This document shows, piece by piece, positions 18,853 to 28,031 of a stretch of DNA of 64,000 nt. Positions within the stretch are counted from its first letter, which is position 1; each line of letters begins with the position of its first letter. The notes beneath the pieces were generated by a model that saw nothing but the letters and a program-made list of their open reading frames with translations, was not told where the DNA came from and did no database searches. The stretch spans positions 54,013 to 118,012 of the forward strand of contig DGAD01000034.1 of assembly GCA_002382805.1 (NCBI GenBank). Direction: 5' to 3'. Made by a program: the position numbers and the translations under genes. Source of the DNA: Clostridiales bacterium UBA4039 (GTDB lineage: Bacteria; Bacillota; Clostridia; Lachnospirales; Vallitaleaceae).

Positions 18853-18881
18853 ATTGTAATGGTAATGATTATCATTGTCAA
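18853..18881 (-). promoter_or_regulatory. Promoter of the desaturase gene
   Basis: The minus strand carries TTGACA (18881-18876), a 17-base spacer and TACAAT (18858-18853), a near-consensus sigma-A promoter. It starts about 13 bases after the accA stop codon. The spacer is almost entirely filled by a Fur-like palindrome. Confidence 0.8.
18861..18879. promoter_or_regulatory. Putative Fur box
   Basis: The 19-base minus-strand sequence GACAATGATAATCATTACC matches the classical Fur box GATAATGATAATCATTATC at 17 of 19 positions. It lies between -35 and -10 of the desaturase promoter, where a bound repressor would exclude RNA polymerase. Iron control suits a di-iron enzyme. Another Fur-family protein (PerR, Zur) cannot be excluded from the site alone. 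Confidence 0.68.
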
Positions 18882-18893
18882 GTTTTTTTAGCA

Positions 18894-19673
18894 TTAAAAC
18901 TTGCGATACCGCTGATAGCGTTTTTCAGTCAGCGTATCTTTGGGTAGCTCCATTAATTCTTTTAAGGAATAAATCAACTTATCTTTAAGGAGTTCTACAA
19001 TCAAGTCAAAGCTTTCATGCGCTCCGTCATAGGGCTCTGTGACCACCGAATCGATAACTTTGAGATTTTTAAGCTCCTGAGCGGTAATCTTCATCTCCTC
19101 AGCCACTTTAGGGGCTAGCGAACCATCTTTATAGAGAATGGATGCAAAGCCTTCTGGCGACAATATAGAATAGATAGCATTCTCAAACATCCAAACTTCA
19201 TCAGATACTGCAAGGGCAAGAGCTCCGCCACTACCACCTTCACCAATAATAATGGAGATAATCGGCACCTTAAGATTACTCATCTCAAAAAGATTGCGTG
19301 CAATGGCTTCTCCTTGTCCACGCTCTTCTGCTTCAAGTCCGCAAAAGGCTCCGGAGGTATCCACAAAACATACAATGGGTCGATTAAATTTTTCAGCTTG
19401 CTTCATTAAACGTAAAGCTTTACGATAGCCATCGGGATTAGGCATGCCAAAGTTTCGCTTAACCTTTTCCTTGGTTTTAGATCCTTTTTCTTGACCGATA
19501 AAAGTAACCGGTATCTCGCCAAGCATACCAATTCCGCCAATAATGGCTGCATCGTCATGATAATAACGATCACCATGCAATTCAATGAAGTCTTCGCTAA
19601 AAGCTTCAATATATCGCTGCGCCGTCGGTCGGTCGGATCGTCTTGCTTTTAGTACGCGCTCCCAAGCCTTCAT
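18894..19673 (-). CDS. accA: Acetyl-CoA carboxylase carboxyltransferase alpha subunit
   Basis: The 259-residue AccA transfers the carboxyl group from carboxybiotin to acetyl-CoA together with AccD, forming malonyl-CoA. Visible landmarks are [19 protein letters not shown] near residue 33, the oxyanion-loop segment [18 protein letters not shown] near 105, and [13 protein letters not shown] near 140. It overlaps accD by 4 bp (ATGA), indicating coupled translation of two subunits that work in a fixed ratio. It is the last gene of the FAS II operon and is shorter at its N-terminus than proteobacterial AccA, as is common in Firmicutes. Confidence 0.95.
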   Translation of the reverse strand: MKAWERVLKARRSDRPTAQRYIEAFSEDFIELHGDRYYHDDAAIIGGIGMLGEIPVTFIGQEKGSKTKEKVKRNFGMPNPDGYRKALRLMKQAEKFNRPIVCFVDTSGAFCGLEAEERGQGEAIARNLFEMSNLKVPIISIIIGEGGSGGALALAVSDEVWMFENAIYSILSPEGFASILYKDGSLAPKVAEEMKITAQELKNLKVIDSVVTEPYDGAHESFDLIVELLKDKLIYSLKELMELPKDTLTEKRYQRYRKF

Positions 19674-20581
19674 TCAATCACCTCTTCTCTTACATCATCT
19701 ATTTCTCCATCTGATTCATCATCACTGTTATAATGATGTAGTACCAAAAGCTGGTGTAGCCTATCTCTTAGTTGTTTTCGTTCAACAATCACATCTACAA
19801 ATCCATGCTCAAGCAAAAACTCTGCCGTCTGAAAACCTTCCGGCAGTTCTTGACGAATCGTATCTCGAATAACCCGCGGTCCTGCAAAGCCAATAAAGGC
19901 ACCGGGTTCAGATAAAATAATATCACCAAGCATGGCAAAACTTGCTGTCACCCCACCGGATGTGGGATCCGTCAAGATGGTAACATAAAATCCACCCTCG
20001 TCATGGTGACGTTTAAGTGCCGCTGCTGTTTTTGCCATTTGCATCAAGGAAATAATACCTTCTTGCATTCGTGCGCCACCAGATGCAGTAAATAATATAA
20101 GGGGTAAGTGTTCTTGCGTCGCAAGCTCCGTCAAGCGGGTAATCCTCTCACCAACTACATGTCCCATGCTTCCCATGAGAAACCGACTATCCATCACAGC
20201 GATAGCCACTTTGATTCCCTTAATTCTTCCTGTCCCCGTTAGTACTGCTTCATCGATGCCGGTCTTTTCTTGAAGACCTTGGATTTTATGCTCATACCCT
20301 TTAAAGTCTAGAACATTTTCCGTTGTCATCTCCAAAAACAAAGGTGTATATGTCCCCTTATCAAGTATCATCTTAAGACGCTGTGGCGCGCTCATACGAA
20401 AGTGTTTTTGACATTGAGGACAAATATATCCATTATTGCGATAATCATCTTTATAGACGACCTCATGACACTGTGGGCACTTAATCCATGAACCCGATGG
20501 AACATTGGGCTCTGTTTTATGAATAATCGTTGTCGATGTATTCACTTGAATGTACTTTGTCTTTTTAAACAATGGCTTCAT
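19670..20581 (-). CDS. accD: Acetyl-CoA carboxylase carboxyltransferase beta subunit
   Basis: The 303-residue AccD has an N-terminal zinc ribbon with four cysteines ([10 protein letters not shown] and [10 protein letters not shown], residues about 38-61). The carboxyltransferase crotonase-like fold follows, with [19 protein letters not shown] near residue 165 and [16 protein letters not shown] near 205. It acts with AccA. The C-terminal tail is rich in Asp and Glu. The gene starts 5 bp after accC, so accC, accD and accA are tightly packed. Confidence 0.95.
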   Translation of the reverse strand: MKPLFKKTKYIQVNTSTTIIHKTEPNVPSGSWIKCPQCHEVVYKDDYRNNGYICPQCQKHFRMSAPQRLKMILDKGTYTPLFLEMTTENVLDFKGYEHKIQGLQEKTGIDEAVLTGTGRIKGIKVAIAVMDSRFLMGSMGHVVGERITRLTELATQEHLPLILFTASGGARMQEGIISLMQMAKTAAALKRHHDEGGFYVTILTDPTSGGVTASFAMLGDIILSEPGAFIGFAGPRVIRDTIRQELPEGFQTAEFLLEHGFVDVIVERKQLRDRLHQLLVLHHYNSDDESDGEIDDVREEVIE

Positions 20582-20586
20582 CTATA

Positions 20587-21927
20587 TCACACTTTCATCG
20601 TTTCTATCAAACTTGTATCATAATCACCTGAGACAAACGAAGGATTCTCTAAGATTTCAAAATGAAAATCAATATTGGTCGTTACGCCTTCAACAATAAA
20701 TTCACCTAAAGCACTTTTCATTTTTGCAATCGCTTCTTCACGTGTGTCTCCATGGACGATTAGCTTTGCCAACATGGAGTCATAGTAAGGCGCCACCGTA
20801 TATCCAGGATAGATTGCTCCGTCAATACGGATACCTTTACCTCCGGGCATGATTAAATTGTTAATCGTTCCTGGCGACGGACGAAAATCTTTGCTGGCAT
20901 CTTCTGCATTGATTCGACACTCAATGGCGTGTCCATGAAGCTTGATATCTTTTTGCATTATATCAAGCGGCAATCCTGCCGCAATTTCAATTTGTTTTTT
21001 AATCAAGTCTATTCCTGTCACCATCTCAGTAATCGGATGTTCCACTTGGATTCGGGTATTCATCTCCATGAAAAAGAACTCCCCTTGATCATTTAATAAG
21101 AATTCAACGGTTCCTGCATTGGTATAATTAATGGCCTTTGCCGCACGAACAGCAACATCACCCATTTTTTTTCGTAACTTATCTGTAAGCGCTTTTGATG
21201 GTGCTTCTTCAACAATCTTTTGATGACGTCGCTGTACGGAGCAGTCTCTTTCACCCAGATGGATAACGTTTCCGTGCTCATCGGCTAATATTTGAAATTC
21301 AATATGCTTTGGATTGACAACATAGCGTTCCATATACATTCCGTTGTCACTAAATGACGCTATGGCCTCTTTTTGGGCTAAGGAGAACATCTTATGAATT
21401 TCTTCTTTACGTTCTGCTACCCGCATCCCTTTGCCGCCTCCACCATTGGCAGCTTTAATAATGAGAGGATATCCAATAGAATCTGCCAAATCATAGGCTT
21501 CATCGGCTTGGGTAATAATTCCATCCGTTCCCGGAACAACCGGGACTTTGGCATTAATCATAGTCTCTCTGGCACGTGCCTTATTTCCCATCAGCGACAT
21601 CATCTCTGATGACGGCCCAATTAGCTTAATATTGGATTCTTCGCATATTTTGGCAAACTTAGGGTTTTCTGATAAAAAACCAAAACCAGGATGAATCGCA
21701 TTGGCTCCTGTGATAACCGCTGCGCTAATAATACGTTTGATATCCAAATAACTTTCGGTTGCTTTAGCCGGTCCGATACAAACCGCTTCATCTGCAAGTA
21801 AGGTATGTAGAGCTTCACGGTCTGGCGTTGAATACACCGCGACTGTTCGAATGCCTAGTTCTCGGCATGCGCGTATAATACGTACAGCAATTTCACCACG
21901 ATTTGCAATGAGTACTTTATGAAACAT
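20587..21927 (-). CDS. accC: Acetyl-CoA carboxylase biotin carboxylase subunit
   Basis: This ATP-grasp biotin carboxylase has 446 residues. It carboxylates the biotin on AccB using bicarbonate and ATP. Motifs include KVLIANRGEIAVRIIRA at the N-terminus, the glycine-rich loop KAANGGGGKGMR near 160, EMNTRIQVEHPITE near 285 and the active-site arginine context CRINAED near 340. A GTG three codons upstream (21936) is possible, but AGGTG is better spaced for the ATG at 21927. It lies between fabZ and accD. Confidence 0.94.
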   Translation of the reverse strand: MFHKVLIANRGEIAVRIIRACRELGIRTVAVYSTPDREALHTLLADEAVCIGPAKATESYLDIKRIISAAVITGANAIHPGFGFLSENPKFAKICEESNIKLIGPSSEMMSLMGNKARARETMINAKVPVVPGTDGIITQADEAYDLADSIGYPLIIKAANGGGGKGMRVAERKEEIHKMFSLAQKEAIASFSDNGMYMERYVVNPKHIEFQILADEHGNVIHLGERDCSVQRRHQKIVEEAPSKALTDKLRKKMGDVAVRAAKAINYTNAGTVEFLLNDQGEFFFMEMNTRIQVEHPITEMVTGIDLIKKQIEIAAGLPLDIMQKDIKLHGHAIECRINAEDASKDFRPSPGTINNLIMPGGKGIRIDGAIYPGYTVAPYYDSMLAKLIVHGDTREEAIAKMKSALGEFIVEGVTTNIDFHFEILENPSFVSGDYDTSLIETMKV

Positions 21928-21936
21928 TTGATTCAC

Positions 21937-22359
21937 CTACCCTATAAAAAATGTCAATTCACACGTCACCGCAATATCGTCGCCGACTTTTGCAATTCCA
22001 TTACCTATGCCTACGGGTCCCTTACGCCTTACAATTTCCACTTCAAGGGACAATACATCTCCTGGAACAACTTTCTTTTTAAATTTCACCTTATTTAATC
22101 CGCCAAAGTAAGCAACTTTTCCTTGGTTTTCTTCTAAGGATAAGATGCTGACTGCTCCTGTTTGAGCTAGGGCTTCTACAATTAGAACACCTGGCATAAC
22201 CGGTTCTTGGGGAAAATGCCCTCGAAAAAAATATTCATTATAGGTAACACATTTTGTTGCCTTTGCACTCACCCCAGGCTCCATTTCATCTACACGGTCA
22301 ATGAGTAAAAATGGTTCTCGATGAGGAATGATTTTTTTTATTTCAGTTATATCTAACAT
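21937..22359 (-). CDS. fabZ: 3-hydroxyacyl-ACP dehydratase FabZ
   Basis: The 140-residue hot-dog dehydratase carries out the third step of each elongation cycle. The catalytic histidine lies in FRGHFPQEPVMPGVLIVEAL, with the glutamate in the same helix (E in VEALAQ). The N-terminal IKKIIPHREPFLLIDRV is typical of FabZ rather than FabA. The ribosome site is AGGAGG. No FabA or FabM is present in the cluster, so unsaturated chains would have to come from another isomerase or from the desaturase. Confidence 0.95.
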   Translation of the reverse strand: MLDITEIKKIIPHREPFLLIDRVDEMEPGVSAKATKCVTYNEYFFRGHFPQEPVMPGVLIVEALAQTGAVSILSLEENQGKVAYFGGLNKVKFKKKVVPGDVLSLEVEIVRRKGPVGIGNGIAKVGDDIAVTCELTFFIG

Positions 22360-22367
22360 ATATCCTC

Positions 22368-22877
22368 CTAAACAATCCTAAATAAAGGTTGACCATATTC
22401 AACTCCTTGTTCGTTTTCGACAAGGATTTCAACAATCTCACCTTCTTGATCTGCTTCAATTTCATTCATCAGCTTCATCGCTTCAATAATGCAAAGCACA
22501 TCTCCTTTTTTCACCTTGCTTCCCACACAAACATAAGGGTCAGCTTCAGGGCTTGGTGCATTATAATAGGTCCCTACAATAGGAGATTCGACAAGATGTC
22601 CTCCTTGAATCGGCTTCGATGCTTGTTCATCTTCCACAACGTTTATAGCACTATCTAACGACTCTATCTTTACACTTTGGGGCGTCTGAGGCATTGCCGG
22701 TGTTGCCACTGTCGATGTGGGCGCTGATGACATAGGCATCCCTGAAGATTGAGCCGTTTGTGAAAGCATCTCTGCATTTGATAAAATAATATGTGAGCCT
22801 TCATGGACGACATCTATATGTCTATATCCTGTATCTTTAAGTACCTGAATCATATTTAATACTTCTGAAGTATTCAT
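22368..22877 (-). CDS. accB: Biotin carboxyl carrier protein of acetyl-CoA carboxylase
   Basis: The 169-residue carrier has an N-terminal helix region, a Ser/Thr/Pro/Ala-rich flexible linker (about residues 38-66) and a C-terminal biotinyl domain. The biotin attachment lysine is K135 in EAMKLMNE. The domain ends with the usual QPLFRIV. It shuttles carboxybiotin between AccC and the AccAD transferase. Position between fabF and fabZ is standard for Firmicutes FAS clusters. Confidence 0.95.
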   Translation of the reverse strand: MNTSEVLNMIQVLKDTGYRHIDVVHEGSHIILSNAEMLSQTAQSSGMPMSSAPTSTVATPAMPQTPQSVKIESLDSAINVVEDEQASKPIQGGHLVESPIVGTYYNAPSPEADPYVCVGSKVKKGDVLCIIEAMKLMNEIEADQEGEIVEILVENEQGVEYGQPLFRIV

Positions 22878-22907
22878 TGTAAAACCTCCTTGGTTTTGCT
22901 TATCGCT

Positions 22908-24137
22908 CTATATCCGCTTGAATAAGAGACTCGCATTATGACCACCAAAACCTAATGAATTACTGATAGCATATTCAACCGTCGTAGCAATTCCTTGGTT
23001 TGGAACATAGTCCAAATCGCAATTTTCATCTGGCGTCTGATATCCCATCGTTGGATGGATAAATTGGTCCACTAATGTTTTTACCGTTGCCACTGCTTCG
23101 ACTCCACCTGCAGCCCCCAGTAAATGCCCTGTCATTGATTTTGTTGAATTAACTTTCAACTTATAGGCGTGGTCGCCAAATGCACGTTTAATTGCCAAGG
23201 TTTCAAAATGGTCATTGTATGGCGTACTGGTTCCATGAGCATTAATATATTGTACCTGCTTAGGCTCAATTCCCGCTTCTGCCATGGCAAACTCCATTGC
23301 CTTACCTGCTCCTGTTCCTTCTGGGTCCGGGCTAGTCAAGTGATATGCATCACATGTCGCACCATAGCCTACAATCTCTGCAAGAATATTGGCCCTACGT
23401 GCTTTTGCATGTTCATACTCTTCCAATAGCAAAACTCCGGCACCTTCGCCCATCACAAATCCATCGCGCTCTTTATCAAAGGGACGAGATGCTGTATTAG
23501 GATCTTCGTTGGTCGATAGTGCGGTCATATTGGCAAATCCGGCAATACCAAGAGGAACAATCGAACTTTCTGCCCCACCACAAAAAATTGCATCGGCAAC
23601 GCCGTATTTAATATTTCTAAAGGCTTCTCCAATCGAATGTGTTGCACTGGCACACGCCGTAACAATATTGGTATTAATCCCTTTTACACCAATCTCAATA
23701 GCAATGTTACCGGCTGCCATATTAGTAATAATTTTAGGTATTAATGATGGTGAGACACGTGAAGGTCCCTTTTCAATCAATTTTTGTTCTTCTTTTTCCA
23801 TCGTTCCAAGTCCACCAATACCGGAAGCGACAATCACACCGATACGGTACAAATCTTCTGATGCCAAATCAAGACCTGAATGTTTAAGGGCTTCTTTAGC
23901 CGCTGCGATGGCAAACTGAGAGAACACATCATATTTTCTAGCATTTTTTCGATCCATATACTCTTTAGGATCAAAGCCTTTGACTTCTCCTGCAAGTTTT
24001 ACGGTAAAATCACTGGTGTCAAAATGGGTGATCGGTCCAATACCAACCACACCCTCTTTTAAATTATTCCAATAAGTCTCTGCATCAAGACCGATAGGTG
24101 TTATTGCTCCTAGTCCTGTAACAACTACTCTTCTCAT
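22908..24137 (-). CDS. fabF: 3-oxoacyl-ACP synthase II
   Basis: The 409-residue condensing enzyme extends acyl-ACP with malonyl-ACP. The nucleophile is C162 in NIVTACASATHSIGEA. The two histidines are in NAHGTSTPYND and in KSMTGHLLGAAGGVE, and the glycine-rich end is GFGGHNASL. Full family length. Together with FabH it forms the only condensing pair seen in this operon. Confidence 0.96.
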   Translation of the reverse strand: MRRVVVTGLGAITPIGLDAETYWNNLKEGVVGIGPITHFDTSDFTVKLAGEVKGFDPKEYMDRKNARKYDVFSQFAIAAAKEALKHSGLDLASEDLYRIGVIVASGIGGLGTMEKEEQKLIEKGPSRVSPSLIPKIITNMAAGNIAIEIGVKGINTNIVTACASATHSIGEAFRNIKYGVADAIFCGGAESSIVPLGIAGFANMTALSTNEDPNTASRPFDKERDGFVMGEGAGVLLLEEYEHAKARRANILAEIVGYGATCDAYHLTSPDPEGTGAGKAMEFAMAEAGIEPKQVQYINAHGTSTPYNDHFETLAIKRAFGDHAYKLKVNSTKSMTGHLLGAAGGVEAVATVKTLVDQFIHPTMGYQTPDENCDLDYVPNQGIATTVEYAISNSLGFGGHNASLLFKRI

Positions 24138-24148
24138 TTATTAGCTCC

Positions 24149-24886
24149 TTACATTGTCATGCCGCCGTCAACAGCGATTACTTGTCCTGTAATATATTTT
24201 GCTTGATCAGACGCCAAGAAGTTCACCATATTCGCAACATCTTCTGGCTGTCCTAATGTATGTAAAGGAATTTTATCCAAAATTGCTTCTTTTATTCCAT
24301 CGGATAATACATCCGTCATTTCTGTATCAATAAAGCCAGGTGCAACTGCATTAACACGTATTCCACGTGCTGCATATTCCTTGGCTAAAGCTTTGGTCAT
24401 ACCGATGATTCCGGCTTTTGATGCGGCGTAGTTGACTTGTCCCACATTACCGACAAGACCGATAACCGAACTGATATTGATAATGCATCCTGAACGCTTT
24501 TTAAACATAGAACGCGTTACATGTTTAACACAGTTAAATGCGCCTTTTAAATTAATATCAATAACACTGGAAAAGTCTGCTTCTGTCATGCGAAGCATCA
24601 ATTGATCTTTTGTTATTCCTGCATTGTTTACTAAAAGGTCAATGCCACCATATTCTTTGACAATTTCTTTCATCATGGTCTCTGTCTCTGTATAATTGCT
24701 GATATCGCTTTGAAAAATACTTCCGCTTCCACCACTGGCAATAACTTCATCCAATACCTTCAACGCTTCGTCTTCACGTGAGCGATAATTAATAATGACA
24801 TGATATGCATTTTTTCCTAGTGTTAATGCAATCTCTTTTCCAATACCACGACTTCCCCCTGTAATCAGGGCAACTTTCTTATCCAT
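24149..24886 (-). CDS. fabG: 3-oxoacyl-ACP reductase
   Basis: The 245-residue short-chain dehydrogenase reduces 3-ketoacyl-ACP with NADPH. It has the cofactor loop TGGSRGIG (9-16), the NNAG motif (87-90) and the catalytic S140, Y153 and K157 (VNYAASKAG). The C-terminus TGQVIAVDGGMTM is typical of FabG. It is encoded 11 bp upstream of fabF. Confidence 0.95.
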   Translation of the reverse strand: MDKKVALITGGSRGIGKEIALTLGKNAYHVIINYRSREDEALKVLDEVIASGGSGSIFQSDISNYTETETMMKEIVKEYGGIDLLVNNAGITKDQLMLRMTEADFSSVIDINLKGAFNCVKHVTRSMFKKRSGCIINISSVIGLVGNVGQVNYAASKAGIIGMTKALAKEYAARGIRVNAVAPGFIDTEMTDVLSDGIKEAILDKIPLHTLGQPEDVANMVNFLASDQAKYITGQVIAVDGGMTM

Positions 24887-24888
24887 TT

Positions 24889-25818
24889 CTACACTCCCTT
24901 TATCGCATCGACAACAGTATTTATGGCCTCATAGGAATTTAAATTAAGTACCTTTACTTTACGGTCAATTTTTTTAATCAGACCTGCTAGTGTATTGCCT
25001 GGTCCAATCTCTACAAAGGTGTCCACCCCATGATCAATCATTGTTCGAACCGATTTTTCCCAAAGGACTGCACCTTTTAACTGTTCCACCAACAAATGTT
25101 TGGTTGTACTTGTATCTGAGACAATTTCTCCGGTAACATTGGTGATATAAGGTATTTTACCTGTATCTATTTGAATAGATTCAAGCGCTTTTTCAAATTT
25201 TTCTGCTGCTGTTTCCATAAGCGGTGAGTGAAATGCACCACTCACTTGCAAAGGAATTACACGTATTTTTTCTTCCATAAGTATAGAGGAAACACGTTGG
25301 ACAGCATCTTCTTCTCCCGATATAACAACTTGTACAGGGCTATTATAATTGGCAATACCTACAACACCTGGATCCTTAGTACAAAGCTCCTCAATGTGTC
25401 CTTGATCTGCTTTGACAATTGCTGCCATACCACCTTGAACCTTGCGTCCGGCTTCTTCCATGTATAATCCACGTTTTCGAACAAGCTCTATCGCATCCGT
25501 ATAAGATAAAATATCTGCAGCAACAAGGGCGCTGTATTCACCTAGACTAAGTCCGGCCACATAATCCGGTACAATATCCACGTGCCGTCTTAACTCGTTA
25601 AGAAGACAAATTGATACCGCTACCAATGCAGGTTGGGTGTATGCCGTTTGATCAATGGGTGCCTTTTGATTGGCGCACAAATCATATAAGTCAAAATCTA
25701 ATAATCCATCCGCCGTGTCAAAGCACTTCTTCGCCTCTTCGGATTTTTCCACCAAATCAAGTCCCATTCCTGTATGTTGCGCTCCCTGTCCCGGAAAAAT
25801 AAATGCTATCTTCTTCAT
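24889..25818 (-). CDS. fabD: Malonyl-CoA:ACP transacylase
   Basis: The 309-residue acyltransferase loads malonyl onto ACP. The nucleophile is S91 in GLSLGEYSAL, the partner histidine is in SGAFHSPLM near residue 200, and the N-terminal FIFPGQGAQ is intact. Its stop codon lies 2 bp before fabG. In many clostridial clusters fabK sits just upstream of fabD; here only 19 bp separate acpP from fabD, so fabK is absent at this place. Confidence 0.95.
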   Translation of the reverse strand: MKKIAFIFPGQGAQHTGMGLDLVEKSEEAKKCFDTADGLLDFDLYDLCANQKAPIDQTAYTQPALVAVSICLLNELRRHVDIVPDYVAGLSLGEYSALVAADILSYTDAIELVRKRGLYMEEAGRKVQGGMAAIVKADQGHIEELCTKDPGVVGIANYNSPVQVVISGEEDAVQRVSSILMEEKIRVIPLQVSGAFHSPLMETAAEKFEKALESIQIDTGKIPYITNVTGEIVSDTSTTKHLLVEQLKGAVLWEKSVRTMIDHGVDTFVEIGPGNTLAGLIKKIDRKVKVLNLNSYEAINTVVDAIKGV

Positions 25819-25837
25819 GTTTCCTCCTAAAATCGTA

Positions 25838-26068
25838 TTACTTATCGTTAGCTTCGATGTAGTCTACCGCATCTTTAACCGTTTTAATGTTCGCAAGCTC
25901 TTCATTAGGAATCGCTACACCAAATGTGTCTTCAATGGACATCACTAATTCAAAAAGATCTAATGAATCCGCACCTAAATCATCTGCAAATGTTGCTTCC
26001 ATAGTCACCTCTTCTGCATCGACACCTAGTTCTTCTACGATAATATCTTGTAATTTTGAAAATTCCAT
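25838..26068 (-). CDS. acpP: Acyl carrier protein
   Basis: The 76-residue acidic ACP carries the growing chain on phosphopantetheine attached to S35 in [11 protein letters not shown]. The sequence has the usual helix II recognition residues and ends in a short basic tail. It has a good GGAGG ribosome site and is the second gene of the operon after fabH, consistent with the high demand for ACP. Confidence 0.96.
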   Translation of the reverse strand: MEFSKLQDIIVEELGVDAEEVTMEATFADDLGADSLDLFELVMSIEDTFGVAIPNEELANIKTVKDAVDYIEANDK

Positions 26069-26126
26069 GTTGTTTCCTCCTATAATTTTATATGTTTGTT
26101 ATTTATTGGTTTTTACATTTAAACCT

Positions 26127-27095
26127 TTATTGAAATTGAATAAAAGCTGCTCCATACGTCAAGCCTGCACCAAATCCCGATATACCTACGGTCTTGCCTG
26201 CAAGTTTTCCTTCTGCATTGAGTTCATCTAATGCAATGGGGATGGTTGCTGCCGATGTATTGCCGCATTTTTCAATATTCATATAGAATTTATCCATGGG
26301 TTGTCCCATTTTTTTTGCCACACGTTCGATAATTCGACTATTGGCTTGATGAAGCACATACAAATCAACCTCTGATAGCTGGATATCATTTTTTTCCATC
26401 AGTTCGCTAAAGATTTCCGGAACTTTTTTACAGGCAAACTGAAAAACTTGCTGTCCATCCATCTTTAAATAATTATCGCTCCCTTGTTGATAATAGGGTG
26501 TGCCATTATGTCGAATCTTTGATGTTAATACGTTCCAATCCGTTCCAATGGATTTGTTGTATATATCCATAACGCCTGTCTTTTCTTGTGTTGCTTCAAT
26601 CACCACAGCTCCAGCGCCATCTCCAAACAAAACACATGTCGAGCGATCCTGCCAGTTAAGCACTTGGCTTAACTTCTCAACGCCAATTAATAAAGCCTTC
26701 TTTACTTTGCCTGTTTGAATAAATTGCTCAATCACATCTAAGCCATATACAAATCCTGAACACGCTGCTTGCAAATCAAAAGCAAATGCCTGATGTGCAC
26801 TTATCTCACCTTGAACCATACACGCAACCGATGGCATAGAATAGTCTGACGTAACTGTCGCAACAACAATCATATCTATCTCTTGGGCCTGTACACCACT
26901 TTGGTCTAATGCTTTTTGAGCTGCTCTTGCTGCCATGTCATGCACATCGTAGTCTTTGGCAATTCGCCGTTCTTTTATCCCTGTTCGTGTATAAATCCAT
27001 TCATCTGAAGTTTCAACCACCTTGGCTAAATCATCATTGGTCACAATGAAATCAGGCAAAAAACTTCCTGTTCCAACTATTTTTCCATGATACAT
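26127..27095 (-). CDS. fabH: 3-oxoacyl-ACP synthase III
   Basis: The 322-residue enzyme starts fatty-acid synthesis by condensing acetyl- or branched acyl-CoA with malonyl-ACP. The catalytic C112 lies in LQAACSGFVYGLD. The histidine is in VLHQANSRIIE near residue 245 and the asparagine in EKCGNTSAATIP near 275. I start at ATG 27095, with AGGAGG five bases upstream; the longer frame from 27146 would be translated through the promoter and operator boxes. It is the first gene of the FAS II operon. Confidence 0.95.
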   Translation of the reverse strand: MYHGKIVGTGSFLPDFIVTNDDLAKVVETSDEWIYTRTGIKERRIAKDYDVHDMAARAAQKALDQSGVQAQEIDMIVVATVTSDYSMPSVACMVQGEISAHQAFAFDLQAACSGFVYGLDVIEQFIQTGKVKKALLIGVEKLSQVLNWQDRSTCVLFGDGAGAVVIEATQEKTGVMDIYNKSIGTDWNVLTSKIRHNGTPYYQQGSDNYLKMDGQQVFQFACKKVPEIFSELMEKNDIQLSEVDLYVLHQANSRIIERVAKKMGQPMDKFYMNIEKCGNTSAATIPIALDELNAEGKLAGKTVGISGFGAGLTYGAAFIQFQ

Positions 27096-27112
27096 AGGTG
27101 CCTCCTGATATA

Positions 27113-27127
27113 CTTTGATAATCAAAG
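27113..27127. promoter_or_regulatory. FabT-like operator, proximal box
   Basis: This is a perfect palindrome of 7-1-7 form, CTTTGATAATCAAAG, just upstream of the fabH ribosome site. It matches the TTTGAnTATCAAA pattern known for the MarR-family repressor FabT. It would lie about 20-35 bases downstream of the transcription start. Confidence 0.7.
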
Positions 27128-27133
27128 CATTTA

Positions 27134-27148
27134 GTTTGATAGTCAAAG
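27134..27148. promoter_or_regulatory. FabT-like operator, distal box
   Basis: The minus-strand sequence CTTTGACTATCAAAC is a near-perfect copy of the proximal box, with its centre 21 bp away (two helical turns, same DNA face). It overlaps the end of the -10 element and the expected transcription start of the fabH promoter. Confidence 0.7.
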
Positions 27149-27175
27149 TATATGTGTTTTTTTATAAATTGTCAA
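27147..27175 (-). promoter_or_regulatory. Promoter of the FAS II operon
   Basis: The minus strand reads TTGACA (27175-27170), 17 bases, then TATACT (27152-27147). The -35 overlaps the last codons of the CPBP protease gene. FabT-like boxes sit at and just after the -10. Confidence 0.85.
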
Positions 27176-28007
27176 GAGGAGATTCATAAAGTTGTCTTGC
27201 GATAAAGACACTTAAGATACTTCCGATACCGCCGATGACTATAAATACAATCGTTACATTTGCATCATCACTCACAAAATAATTCATCATAGTTGATGTA
27301 AGATTGTACGACAAATGTACGAGTATCGGCATCCATATCGAACGATAATAATGATAGATAAGCCCCAAAATAAGCCCTAAAAAGAATGCATAGATCCCTT
27401 GTACCCAGTTTAAATGCATCAGACCAAAAAAAACAGCTTGAATAATCAATGCCACCCACATAGGTACAGCTTTTTTAAAATCATTAAAAATAACACCGCG
27501 TAAAGCAATTTCTTCAAAAAGCGGTGCACTAATAACCAGTGCAATAAACACTAAAATTGGATTGCCCAACATCAGCGGTTCCATAAGTTCAGTGTAATAT
27601 TCCATCTGTTCAGTAATCGGGAAGACTTCACTTACAATGGTTAGTATTCCTACTGTCAAAATATTTAAAAAGATTCCAAAGCCAAAAAGAATGAGTCCAT
27701 TTTTTAGTTTTATCGATGAAAAATTAATATATGTTTTGAAAGATTCTCTACGTCCCAAAAACATCAAAAAGATTCCAAGAAGTGTCAACATATTTACAGC
27801 AATAATTGTTGGAATGGCAAATTCTCCAATAAGCTTAACAAGCGCTTCGGTAAACTCAACTTGATTTGCCATTATTTCTGGATTGAACATATCTTGTTTT
27901 GTAAGTAAAACAATTGCAAATACAACAAGACCTACAAATGCACTTGCAAAAAAATATATTGCAGCAATTAATGCCGAAAATCCACATGCCTTAAAAAAAT
28001 TTTTCAT
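27162..28007 (-). CDS. CPBP family intramembrane metalloprotease
   Basis: The 281-residue membrane protein has about seven hydrophobic segments. The CPBP/Abi motifs are present: EEIALRGVIF (EExxxR) near residue 170, FGLMHLNW near 200 and a third histidine in LVHLSYNLTS near 235. Members cleave peptides or prenylated proteins within the membrane; roles include bacteriocin immunity and secretion of small peptides. The ATG has GGAGAG upstream. It lies between the HAD phosphatase gene and fabH; substrate unknown. Confidence 0.85.
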   Translation of the reverse strand: MKNFFKACGFSALIAAIYFFASAFVGLVVFAIVLLTKQDMFNPEIMANQVEFTEALVKLIGEFAIPTIIAVNMLTLLGIFLMFLGRRESFKTYINFSSIKLKNGLILFGFGIFLNILTVGILTIVSEVFPITEQMEYYTELMEPLMLGNPILVFIALVISAPLFEEIALRGVIFNDFKKAVPMWVALIIQAVFFGLMHLNWVQGIYAFFLGLILGLIYHYYRSIWMPILVHLSYNLTSTMMNYFVSDDANVTIVFIVIGGIGSILSVFIARQLYESPLDNL

Positions 28008-28031
28008 CTTCTTCTCTCCTCATTCTATATA

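Noticed and set aside
23389..23919. 176-residue plus-strand frame inside fabF
   Set aside because: Antisense shadow of a conserved gene; alanine- and proline-rich composition follows from reverse-reading fabF codons.
27134..27148. FapR operator as an alternative reading of the fabH palindromes
   Set aside because: The core TTTGAnTATCAAA fits FabT better than the longer FapR consensus, although the protein that binds cannot be shown from the window.
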